Source: Gammaproteobacteria bacterium (GTDB lineage: Bacteria; Pseudomonadota; Gammaproteobacteria; S144-34). From it: 11,155 bases of DNA. Under the pieces are notes generated by a model. It was not told where the DNA came from. It made no database searches and saw nothing but the letters and a program-made list of their open reading frames with translations. Where the stretch lies: assembly GCA_015494165.1 (NCBI GenBank), contig WGBS01000330.1, positions 1-11,155 of the forward strand, written 5' to 3'. This document shows positions 1-7,939 of this stretch, in pieces. The number at the start of each line of letters is the position of its first letter. Position 1 is the stretch's first letter. A program made the translations under genes and the position numbers.

Positions 1-40
1 GCCGGGAACTTGGTGCAGCCACGGCAGGGCGGGCGGCGCC
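1..40 (+). repeat. 3' end of a junction repeat module (U0, cut by the window edge)
   Basis: From about position 19 this matches the end of the third module after mlaB. The stretch CACGGCAGGGCGGGCGGCGCC (20-40), followed by GTGAGCACGGGG, recurs at 4022-4054. The first 18 bases are not clearly shared. This implies at least one more module upstream, so the junction before mlaE held two or more units. The end of mlaF is not visible here. Confidence 0.7.
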
Positions 41-174
41 GTGAGCACGGGGCCGGAGCGAAGCGGAGGCGAGGTGCGGCGAATCGGCGCGCGCCCTCAG
101 GAGGAGGTGCTGGTGCGTGCAGGGCACGGAACCCCCACGCGATGGCGCCCGGGCGCGGCAGGGAGGGCGGCGCC
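41..174 (+). repeat. Junction repeat module U1 (134 bp) directly before mlaE
   Basis: The module runs from GTG at 41 to the base before the mlaE GTG at 175. Its first 64 bases (41-104) match the module at 3774-3837 at 63 of 64 positions. Its next part (85-146) matches 4081-4142 at 61 of 62. It is therefore a mosaic: the head of one module type joined to the tail of another. It contains the palindrome GGCGCGCGCC (86-95) and ends with GGGAGGG plus CGGCGCC, which forms the ribosome-binding site of mlaE. I see no transposase, and no target-site duplication can be assigned. Confidence 0.85.
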
Positions 175-177
175 GTG
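161..177 (+). promoter_or_regulatory. Repeat-borne ribosome-binding site and GTG start of mlaE
   Basis: GGGAGGG (161-167) lies 7 nt before GTG 175. The site belongs entirely to the repeat module and recurs before the yadG-like gene (4157-4173). An in-frame ATG at 142 would add 11 residues but has only CCCCCACGCG before it. The GTG is preferred on ribosome-binding site, spacing and fit to the usual MlaE length. Confidence 0.65.
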
Positions 178-951
178 AGCGCCTGGCTGCAGCGCCTCGG
201 CCGCCGGGGACTCGGGTTCTTCGAGCGCCTCGGGCGCGGCCACATTTTCCTGCTGCGCACGTTGGCGGCGCTGCCCGCGGTGCTGGTGCGCCCGCGGCTG
301 CTCATCGCCCAGCTCCATGCGGTGGGCGTGCTGACGCTCCTCATCATCGTCGTCTCGGGGCTGTTCGTGGGCATGGTGCTCGGCCTGCAGGGCTACAACA
401 CGCTCGTGGACTTCGGCGCCGAGGAGTCGCTGGGCGTGGTGGTGGCGCTCTCGCTCGTGCGCGAGCTCGGCCCCGTGGTCTCCGCGCTGCTCTTCGCCGG
501 GCGCGCGGGCTCGGCGCTCACCGCCGAGATCGGGCTCATGAAGGCGACCGAGCAGCTCTCGGGCATGGAGATGATGGCGGTGGACCCACTCGAGCGCGTG
601 GTGGCGCCGCGCTTCCTGGCGGGCTTCCTCGCCATGCCGCTGCTCGCCGCCATCTTCAGCGTGGTGGGGGTCTACGGCGGCTGGTTCGTGGGCGTGGGGC
701 TGCTCGGGGTCGACGACGGCGCGTTCTGGTCGCAGATGCAGGCGCGCGTGGACCTCTACGACGACGTCTATAATGGCGTGATCAAGAGTCTGGTCTTCGG
801 CCTGGTGGCCGCCTGGATCGCCGTCTTCGAGGGTTATGACGCCGTGCCCACCTCGGAGGGCGTGGGCAGGGCCACCACCCGCACCGTGGTCCACACGGCG
901 CTCGCGGTCCTCGGGCTCGACTTCGTGCTCACCGCCCTAATGTTCGACTGA
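175..951 (+). CDS. mlaE: MlaE, phospholipid ABC transporter permease
   Basis: This is the inner-membrane permease of the Mla system, which moves phospholipids between the inner and outer membranes; MlaE works with MlaF, MlaB and MlaD. The 258-residue product has the family hallmarks: a hydrophobic stretch at about 50-72 ending GMVLGLQGY, then RELGPVVSALLFAGRAGSAL (96-115), TAEIGLMKATEQL (116-128) and MAVDP (134-138), and a C-terminal half ending RTVVHTALAVLGLDFVLTAL. Its length agrees with Escherichia coli MlaE (260). The start is GTG 175, with a strong ribosome-binding site supplied by the upstream repeat. The reading frame stays open upstream through the repeat, so a longer N-terminus could be predicted, but that sequence is repeat-derived and unlike MlaE. 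The mlaD gene follows after 15 bp. Confidence 0.96.
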   Translation: MSAWLQRLGRRGLGFFERLGRGHIFLLRTLAALPAVLVRPRLLIAQLHAVGVLTLLIIVVSGLFVGMVLGLQGYNTLVDFGAEESLGVVVALSLVRELGPVVSALLFAGRAGSALTAEIGLMKATEQLSGMEMMAVDPLERVVAPRFLAGFLAMPLLAAIFSVVGVYGGWFVGVGLLGVDDGAFWSQMQARVDLYDDVYNGVIKSLVFGLVAAWIAVFEGYDAVPTSEGVGRATTRTVVHTALAVLGLDFVLTALMFD

Positions 952-966
952 GGGAGGCCGATACGC

Positions 967-1440
967 ATGGTGCAGACGCGGACGGTGGAGATCGCGGTCG
1001 GGGCCTTCGTCGCCGCGGGCCTGGGGGCGCTGTTCGTGCTCGCCATGAAGGTGAGCAACATCGGCGCCTTCGACGTGGCCGAGGGCTACGAGCTGGTGGC
1101 GCGCTTCGACAACGTCGGCGGCCTCAAGGTGCGCGCCCCGGTCACCGTCGGCGGGGTGCGCGTGGGGCGCGTGGTGGCCATCGACTACGACATGGACACC
1201 TACGAGGCCGTGGTGCGCATGCGCATCGACCGCCGCTACGACCGCTTCCCCACCGACACCAGCGCCAGCATCCTCACCGCCGGGCTCCTCGGCGAGCAGT
1301 ACGTGGGGCTCGAGCCGGGCGGCGAGGAGCGCTACCTGGGCGACGGCGACCGGATCCGCTACACCCAGTCGGCCCTGGTGCTCGAGAAGATCATCGGCCA
1401 GTTCCTCTACAGCAAGGCCGCCGAGGGAGGTGGGAAATGA
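967..1440 (+). CDS. mlaD: MlaD, MCE-domain lipid-binding subunit
   Basis: This is the periplasmic, membrane-anchored MCE protein that forms a ring on the MlaE permease and hands lipid to or from MlaC. The 157-residue product has one N-terminal membrane helix (about 8-27, EIAVGAFVAAGLGALFVLAM) and an MCE domain at about 40-117. That domain includes FDNVGGLKVRAPVTVGGVRV and ends SILTAGLLGEQYVGLEPGG. A short tail with an amphipathic segment (QSALVLEKIIGQFLYSKAAE) follows. E. coli MlaD is longer (183), so the C-terminal part is reduced. ATG 967 has GGGAGG (952-957) 9 nt upstream. The TGA overlaps the next gene's ATG as ATGA (1437-1440). Confidence 0.96.
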   Translation: MVQTRTVEIAVGAFVAAGLGALFVLAMKVSNIGAFDVAEGYELVARFDNVGGLKVRAPVTVGGVRVGRVVAIDYDMDTYEAVVRMRIDRRYDRFPTDTSASILTAGLLGEQYVGLEPGGEERYLGDGDRIRYTQSALVLEKIIGQFLYSKAAEGGGK

Positions 1441-2819
1441 ACGGACGAGCTGCAAGAGCGTGGATCGCGGGGGCGGCGCTGGCGCTCGCGGCGGCGGCCG
1501 CGGGCGGCGCCGAGACGGTGAGCCTGGACGAGGCGGTCGCGCGCGCGCTCGCCGCCGACCAGCGCATCGGCGAGCGCCGCCACCTGGTGGAGGCGGCGCG
1601 GGCGCTGCTGCAGGAGGCGCTCGGGCACCGGGGGCTGCGCTACGACGTCAACGCCTTCGTCGGTATCGCGCCGGGCGTCGACGGCGGCTTCTTCGAGGCG
1701 CCCAACGGCAAGTCGTGCACCAGCCTGCCCTGCACGCCGCGCGACGATCTCTACGAGCTCAACGACGGGCTGTCGCCGTGGGTGTCGGTGCAGTTCAAGA
1801 TCATCAAGCCGCTCTACACCTTCGGCAAGATCGAACGCTACGCCGAGGCCGCCCAGGGCAACGTGGACGTCAAGCGCCAGGACGTGCGCCTGGCGCGGGC
1901 CGAGGTGCGCTGGGACGTCACGCGCGCCTACTACGGCTACCTGGCCGCGCGCGACATGCGCCGCCTGCTCGAGGACGTGGACCGCCGCATCGGCAAGGCC
2001 CTGCACCTGGTGGAGCGCTGGCTCAAGGAGGGCGGGGGCCGCGCGAAGCGCTCCGACCTCTACGCGCTACAGACGGGCCAGGCGCTCGCGCGGCGCTTCC
2101 TGGCGCAGGCGCGCGGGGTCGAGGCGGTGGCGCTCGACGGCCTCAAGGTGCTGACCGGGAGCGGGCTCGACGCCGAGCTCGCCGTCGCCGACCGCGAGCT
2201 GCGGCCCGTGCCCCTGCCGGAGGGGCACCTGCGTGCGCTCATCGCCCGGGCCCTCGAGCGCCGCCCCGAGATGGCGCAGCTCGAGGCCGGCATGCGCGCG
2301 CGCCGGGCGCTGGTCGCCGCCCGCAAGGCCGAGGCCAAGCCGAACGTCTACGCCGGCGTCGTCGGCTCGCTCGCCTGGTCGCCCAACCGCGACCGCCTCG
2401 ATAACCCCTATCTCATCGATCCCTTCAACCATGCCGGCGCCACGCCGGTGCTGGGCCTGAAGTGGGAGTTCGCCTCCGGCGTGCAGCCTGCGCGCGTCGC
2501 CCGCGCGCGCGCCGAGCTCGAGGCGCTCGTCGCCAAGGCGAGCTTCGCGCGCGAGGGCATCCCCTTCCAGGTGGCCGAGGCCTGGCACAAGGTGCGCGCG
2601 GGACGCCGCCAGGTCGAGGAGCTCGAACGCGCGAGCCGCGCCGCGCGCCGCTGGCTCATCACCACCTACGCCGACTTCGAGGCGGGGCTGGAGCGCACCG
2701 AGCGCCTGGTGGACGCCTTCCAGGCCTATGTCTTCGCCCACAGCGACTACCTCACCGCGGTGCACGACTACGACCTGGCGGTGGCGCATCTGGAGCGCGT
2801 GACGGGGGCGTGGGAGTGA
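1437..2819 (+). CDS. TolC-family outer-membrane channel protein within the Mla operon
   Basis: This 460-residue protein has a predicted signal peptide (about 1-25, ending AAGGA before ETVSLDEAV). The outer-membrane efflux protein fold follows as two structural repeats, about 28-240 and 262-455. Each has a beta-strand segment (AFVGIAPGVDGG and WVSVQFKIIKPLYTFGKIER; NVYAGVVGSLAW and VLGLKWEFASGV) between long, heptad-like helices. The AEAKPNVYAG stretch (298-307) is typical of the family. Cys94 and Cys99 in the loop SCTSLPC are the only cysteines and could form a disulfide. TolC proteins are trimeric outer-membrane channels for exporters. E. coli mla has no such gene, so lying between mlaD and mlaC with 4-bp overlaps on both sides suggests a lipid-related or envelope role. 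The substrate is unknown. The fold is confident; the partner is inferred. Confidence 0.9.
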   Translation: MNGRAARAWIAGAALALAAAAAGGAETVSLDEAVARALAADQRIGERRHLVEAARALLQEALGHRGLRYDVNAFVGIAPGVDGGFFEAPNGKSCTSLPCTPRDDLYELNDGLSPWVSVQFKIIKPLYTFGKIERYAEAAQGNVDVKRQDVRLARAEVRWDVTRAYYGYLAARDMRRLLEDVDRRIGKALHLVERWLKEGGGRAKRSDLYALQTGQALARRFLAQARGVEAVALDGLKVLTGSGLDAELAVADRELRPVPLPEGHLRALIARALERRPEMAQLEAGMRARRALVAARKAEAKPNVYAGVVGSLAWSPNRDRLDNPYLIDPFNHAGATPVLGLKWEFASGVQPARVARARAELEALVAKASFAREGIPFQVAEAWHKVRAGRRQVEELERASRAARRWLITTYADFEAGLERTERLVDAFQAYVFAHSDYLTAVHDYDLAVAHLERVTGAWE

Positions 2820-3448
2820 GGCGCGGGTGCCGCGCGCTGCCGCTGCTCGCGCCGCTCGCGCTCTGGCTCGCGGCGGCGCAGGCGGCCGCCCCCGTACCCG
2901 AGGCGGACCCTGTGGCCGTCGTGCGCACGACGGCCGAGCGCGTCCTGGCGGGGCTGGAGCGCGAGCGCGAGATCCTCGCCGCGCACCCGGAGCGCATCTA
3001 CGACCTGGTGGACACCTACGTGCTGCCGCGCTTCGACTTCGAGGCGATGGCGCGCTTCGTGCTCGGGCGACACTGGCGCCGGGCCACCCCCGCGCAGCGG
3101 CGGCGCTTCGTGGAGGAGTTCCGCGCCCTGCTCGTGCGCAGCTACGCCACCGCGCTGCTCGAGTACGGCGGCGAGCCCATCGAGTACCTGCCGCCGCGCG
3201 GCGACCCGGCGGAGGGCGAGGTTACGGTGCGCACGCGCATCCCGCAGCCCGGGGGCTTTCCCGTCGAGATCGACTACCGCATGCGGCGCGGCGCAGACGG
3301 GCACTGGCGCGTGATCGACGTCGTCGTCGACGGCGTGAGCCTCCTCACCAACTACCGCAGCAGCTTCGCCGCCGAGCTCCGGCGTCGCAGCCTCGACGCG
3401 CTGATCCGCACGCTGGCGGCGCGCAACCGCGGCGACGGGGGGCGATGA
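2816..3448 (+). CDS. mlaC: MlaC, periplasmic phospholipid-binding protein
   Basis: This is the soluble shuttle of the Mla pathway, carrying phospholipid across the periplasm between outer-membrane and inner-membrane complexes. The 210-residue product has a signal peptide (1 to about 25, ending AAAQAAA). A typical MlaC/Ttg2D domain follows: YDLVDTYVLPRFDFEAMARF (62-81), LGRHWRRATPAQRRRFVEEF (83-102), SYATALLEY (109-117), VDGVSLLTNYRSSFA (171-185). Its length is close to E. coli MlaC (211). The chosen start is GTG 2816, overlapping the TGA of the TolC-like gene as GTGA. The frame is open further upstream, but that lies inside the TolC-like gene and would remove the signal peptide. The TGA overlaps the mlaB ATG as ATGA (3445-3448). 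Confidence 0.95.
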   Translation: MRRGCRALPLLAPLALWLAAAQAAAPVPEADPVAVVRTTAERVLAGLEREREILAAHPERIYDLVDTYVLPRFDFEAMARFVLGRHWRRATPAQRRRFVEEFRALLVRSYATALLEYGGEPIEYLPPRGDPAEGEVTVRTRIPQPGGFPVEIDYRMRRGADGHWRVIDVVVDGVSLLTNYRSSFAAELRRRSLDALIRTLAARNRGDGGR

Positions 3449-3777
3449 GAGCGGCGGCCGAGGGCACGGCGGGCGTACGCCTGGTGGCGGGCAAGGAGCC
3501 CGGGGTGCTGCGCCTGGAAGGCGAGTTGAGCTTCGCCACCGTGCCGGAGCTGTGGCGCACCACGCCTTTCCCGCCGCCCGGCGAGGGGGCGCTGGTGCTC
3601 GACCTCGGCGGCGTGCGCCGCGCCGACAGCGCCGGGCTCGCGCTCATGGTCGAGTGGCTGCGCGCGGCCCGGCGTGCCGGGCGCGAGCTGCGCCTGCGCG
3701 CCATGCCGGAGCAGATGCGCGCCATCGCCCGCGTCAGCGGCCTCGACCGCATCCTGCCGATGGAGGGCGCGCCGTGA
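3445..3777 (+). CDS. mlaB: MlaB, STAS-domain subunit of the Mla ABC transporter
   Basis: MlaB is a small cytoplasmic STAS protein that binds MlaF and supports assembly and activity of the MlaFEDB complex. The 110-residue product covers one STAS domain, with strands VLRLEGELSF (21-30) and ALVLDLGGVRRADSAGLALM (49-68). The DSAG motif (61-64) corresponds to the conserved Ser/Thr loop, which in E. coli MlaB contacts MlaF. The gene overlaps mlaC by 4 bp. Its last bases, GGAGGGCGCGCCGTGA, are one base short of the ending of the repeat modules (GGAGGGCGGCGCCGTGA). The first module after mlaB starts inside the mlaB stop (GTGA 3774-3777). This suggests the modules grew out of, or inserted into, an original mlaB/yadG stop-start overlap. 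Confidence 0.93.
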   Translation: MRAAAEGTAGVRLVAGKEPGVLRLEGELSFATVPELWRTTPFPPPGEGALVLDLGGVRRADSAGLALMVEWLRAARRAGRELRLRAMPEQMRAIARVSGLDRILPMEGAP

Positions 3778-3907
3778 GCGCGGGGCCGGAGCGAAGCGGA
3801 GGCGAGGTGCGGCGAATCGGCGCGCGCCCTCAGGAGGGGGCGTCGGTGCCGTGTGCGGGTTCGATCCCCAGGGCACGGATTCTGACCCCGGCACGGAGGG
3901 CGGCGCC
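3774..3907 (+). repeat. Junction repeat module U2 (134 bp)
   Basis: This is the first of three head-to-tail modules between mlaB and the yadG-like gene. It has the conserved head (3774-3837, 63 of 64 identical to 41-104), a variable core, and the conserved end GGAGGGCGGCGCC before the next GTG at 3908. Its core differs from U1 and U4 and contains GTGCC (3846-3850) and GGCAC (3872-3876), able to pair around GGGTTCGATCCC (3857-3868). The core is not a tRNA. Confidence 0.85.
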
Positions 3908-3911
3908 GTGA
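3774..3911 (+). other. Candidate 45-codon small ORF inside module U2
   Basis: GTG 3774 is preceded by GGAGGG (3762-3767, at the end of mlaB) with 6 nt spacing. The frame stays open to TGA 3909-3911, which overlaps the next module's GTG as GTGA. The peptide starts VSAGPERSGGEVRRIGARPQ, as in U1, then diverges (PCAGSIPRARILTPA) and ends ARRAAP. Having the same length as the U1 ORF (45 codons) with a different core argues mildly for a kept frame. No domain is recognised and expression is unproven. Confidence 0.3.
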
Positions 3912-4042
3912 GCGCGGGGCCGGAGCGAAGCGGAGGCCAGTTGCGGCGAATCGGCGCTAGCCCGCAGGAGGTGGCGCCGCAGCCCGCACCTTGCGCGATC
4001 CCCGAGCCGCGGTTGCGAGGCCACGGCAGGGCGGGCGGCGCC
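3908..4042 (+). repeat. Junction repeat module U3 (135 bp)
   Basis: The head is recognisably the same as U1/U2 (GTGAGCGCGGGGCCGGAGCG) but has diverged, including CAGTTG for GAGGTG and GCTAGC for GCGCGC. The core is a third sequence variant. The end CACGGCAGGGCGGGCGGCGCC is identical to U0 at 20-40. One extra base makes it 135 bp, so its frame does not stop at the module boundary. Confidence 0.8.
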
Positions 4043-4170
4043 GTGAGCACGGGGGCGCGGAGCGCCCAGTTGCGGCGAGTCGGCGCGCGCCCTCAGGAGG
4101 AGGTGCTGGTGCGTGCAGGGCAGGGAACCCCCACGCGATGGCTTTGGGCCGCGGCAGGGAGGGCGGCGCC
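4043..4170 (+). repeat. Junction repeat module U4 (128 bp) directly before the yadG-like gene
   Basis: This is the last module of the mlaB/yadG array. Its tail (4081-4142) is 61 of 62 identical to 85-146 in U1, the module that precedes mlaE. Its head is 6 bp shorter and rewritten, with GGGCGC and GCGCCC flanking GGA able to form a small hairpin; the 6-bp change keeps the 43-codon frame. It ends GGGAGGG plus CGGCGCC, the ribosome-binding site of the next gene. Confidence 0.85.

Positions 4171-4173
<3 letters not shown>
4157..4173 (+). promoter_or_regulatory. Repeat-borne ribosome-binding site and GTG start of the yadG-like gene
   Basis: GGGAGGG (4157-4163) lies 7 nt before GTG 4171, the same arrangement as before mlaE. 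An in-frame ATG at 4138 lies 11 codons upstream, at the same offset as ATG 142 before mlaE, but has no ribosome-binding sequence. Confidence 0.65.
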
Positions 4174-5108
<935 letters not shown>

Positions 5109-5112
<4 letters not shown>

Positions 5113-5909
5113 GCGCGCGGCCGGAGCCCGCGGGGCGGGGGGCGGCGGCGAACCTGCGCGGCCTCTACACCCTGTTCGAGAAGGAGGTGCTGCGCTTCCT
5201 CAAGGTGGTGGTGCAGACCCTGCTCACGCCCGTGGCCACGGCGCTGCTCTATCTGGTCATCTTCGGCGGCGTGCTGGCCGCGCACCTCGAGGTCTACCCC
5301 GGCGTCGGCTACGGCGCCTTCCTGGTGCCGGGGCTGATCGCCATGACCCTGATCCAGAACGCCTTCGCCAACAGCTCCTCGAGCCTCATCCAGTCGAAGA
5401 TGACGGGCAACCTGATCTTCGTGCTGGTGGCGCCGGTCTCGCCGCTCGAGTTCTACCTCGCCTTCGTCGCCGCCGCCGTGGTGCGCGGGCTGCTGGTGGG
5501 CGCCGGCGTGTGGCTCGTCGCCCTGCTCTTCGTGGACCTGCCGCTCCACAGCCCGGCCCTGGTGCTCGTCTTCGCGGTGCTCTCGGCGGCGGTGCTGGGC
5601 GCGCTCGGCGTGGTCGCCGGGATCTGGGCGGAGAAGTTCGAGCAGCTCGCCGCCTTCCAGAACTTCGTGGTCCTGCCGCTCTCCTTCCTGAGCGGCGTGT
5701 TCTACTCGATCGGCTCGCTTCCCGCCCCCTGGGACCGGCTCTCGTGGCTCAACCCGTTCTTCTATATGATTGATGGCTTCCGCCACGGCTTCCTGGGCGT
5801 CTCGGACGCGCCGCCGGGCCTGAGCCTGGCGGTGACGGCGGCCTCGCTGGCCGTGGTGAGCGCCGTGTGCCTCGCCATGCTGGCGCGCGGCTACAAGATC
5901 CGGCAGTGA
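5109..5909 (+). CDS. yadH: ABC-2 type transporter permease, YadH-like
   Basis: This membrane subunit of the exporter pairs with the preceding ATPase. The 266-residue product has about six hydrophobic segments (roughly 38-60, 68-88, 113-141, 148-172, 183-203, 237-258). The family motif FLVPGLIAMTLIQNAFANSS (71-90) and the C-terminal LSWLNPFFYMIDGFRHGFLG (211-230) resemble E. coli YadH. GTG 5109 overlaps the ATPase stop as GTGA. Compared with YadH, about 15 extra residues (VSARPEPAGRGAAAN) precede the conserved start (LRGLYTLFEKEVLRF). The DNA of the first 19 bases of this extension matches the head of the repeat modules at 18 of 19 positions, so the extension may derive from a module. The substrate is unknown. 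Confidence 0.92.
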
Positions 5910-5933
5910 GCCTTCGCGGAGGAACGGGAGAGG

Positions 5934-5949
5934 CCGCGCCGCGGCGCGG
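5934..5949. other. Perfect 16-bp palindrome between yadH and murA
   Basis: CCGCGCCGCGGCGCGG equals its own reverse complement. It lies in the 52-bp gap before murA, 12 bp from the ATG. It could be an operator or a hairpin near the murA ribosome-binding site, or a by-product of GC-rich sequence. The murA ribosome-binding site itself (CAGGG) is weak. I see no recognisable promoter. Confidence 0.35.
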
Positions 5950-5961
5950 ACGCGCAGGGTT

Positions 5962-7221
<1,260 letters not shown>

Positions 7222-7254
7222 GGGGCGCGCGCTCGCCAGGCGGGCGCGCGCTCC
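7222..7254 (+). promoter_or_regulatory. Strong GC hairpin between murA and hisG
   Basis: Directly after the murA TGA, 7222-7236 pairs with 7240-7254 around the loop CAG, giving about 15 base pairs including two G-T pairs. The core is GCGCGCGC (7225-7232) against GCGCGCGC (7244-7251). No T-run follows, so it is not a standard intrinsic terminator. It may stabilise the murA 3' end, slow polymerase, or affect hisG translation, whose ATG starts 17 nt later without an obvious ribosome-binding site. No histidine-rich leader peptide is seen. Confidence 0.5.
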
Positions 7255-7270
7255 GGTAACATGTCGCTCC

Positions 7271-7939
7271 ATGCCCGAACCGCTCACCATCGCCGTCTCC
7301 AAGGGGCGCATCCTGGAGGAGGCGCTGCCGCTGCTCGCGCGCGCCGGCATCGTCCCGCGCGAGGACCCGGCGCGCAGCCGCCGCCTGGTGCTCGAGACCT
7401 CGCGCGCGGACGTGCGCCTGCTCGTGATCCGCGCCGCCGACGTGCCCACCTACGTGCGCCACGGCGCCGCCGAGCTCGGCATCGCCGGGCGCGACGTGCT
7501 CATGGAGCAGGGCAGCGAGGGTCTCTACGAGCCGCTCGACCTCGGCATCGCGCGCTGCCGCATGATGGTCGCCGGCCGGCCCGACGCGCCCGCGCCGCAG
7601 CGGCGCCTGCGCGTGGCGACCAAGTACGTCAACGTCACCCGCCGCCACTACGCCGCCAAGGGCGAGCAGGTGGAGCTCATCAAGCTCTACGGCTCGATGG
7701 AGCTCGCGCCGCTGGTGGGGCTGGCCGACCGCATCGTGGACCTGGTCGACACCGGCCGCACGCTGGCCGCCAACGGCCTCGTGCCGCTCGAGCACATCGC
7801 AGACATCAGCTCCCGGCTGGTGGTCAACCGCGCCGCGATGAAGGTGCGCCACCGCGAGGTGCGCGCCCTGGTGGCCGACCTGGAGGCGGCGGTGGCCGTC
7901 TCCGGCGCGCCGGCGGCCGAAGGGGCGGCGCATGGCTGA
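7271..7939 (+). CDS. hisG: HisG, ATP phosphoribosyltransferase, short form
   Basis: HisG catalyses the first step of histidine synthesis: ATP plus PRPP gives phosphoribosyl-ATP. The 222-residue product is the short form, lacking the C-terminal regulatory domain of the roughly 300-residue long form. It shows AVSKGRILEEALPLL (8-22), ELGIAGRDVL (68-77), ATKYVNVTRRHY (116-127), IKLYGSMELAPLVGLADRIV (137-156) and the PRPP-binding stretch DLVDTGRTLAANGL (157-170). Short HisG proteins work as a hetero-octamer with HisZ, which supplies feedback inhibition by histidine; hisZ is not in this window. ATG 7271 fits the family start (MPEPLTIAVSKGR). Another ATG at 7261 is out of frame. The ribosome-binding site is weak. 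The gene overlaps hisD by 8 bp. Confidence 0.96.
   Translation: MPEPLTIAVSKGRILEEALPLLARAGIVPREDPARSRRLVLETSRADVRLLVIRAADVPTYVRHGAAELGIAGRDVLMEQGSEGLYEPLDLGIARCRMMVAGRPDAPAPQRRLRVATKYVNVTRRHYAAKGEQVELIKLYGSMELAPLVGLADRIVDLVDTGRTLAANGLVPLEHIADISSRLVVNRAAMKVRHREVRALVADLEAAVAVSGAPAAEGAAHG

Larger units (their letters stand above)
41..178 (+). other. Candidate 45-codon small ORF inside module U1
   Basis: An open frame starts at GTG 41, preceded by AGGGCGGG at a usable distance, and ends at TGA 176-178. The stop overlaps the mlaE start as GTGA (175-178). The predicted peptide begins VSTGPERSGGEVRRIGARPQ and ends GRAAP. The same frame and peptide beginning recur in the modules after mlaB. It has no recognisable domain, signal peptide or membrane segment and is rich in Arg, Gly, Pro and Ala. 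It may be real, a coupling device that only needs to be translated, or a chance open frame in GC-rich repeat DNA. Expression is not shown. Confidence 0.3.

Noticed and set aside
10..174. Upstream extension of mlaE in the same frame
   Set aside because: The sequence is repeat-derived, unlike MlaE N-termini, and lacks the strong ribosome-binding site that GTG 175 has. The same applies to the yadG-like gene upstream of 4171.
3846..3876. tRNA T-arm-like sequence GGGTTCGATCCC in module U2
   Set aside because: Only three base pairs of a T-stem form, and there is no acceptor stem, D-arm, anticodon arm or CCA end. The flanking GTGCC/GGCAC stem does not fit a tRNA.
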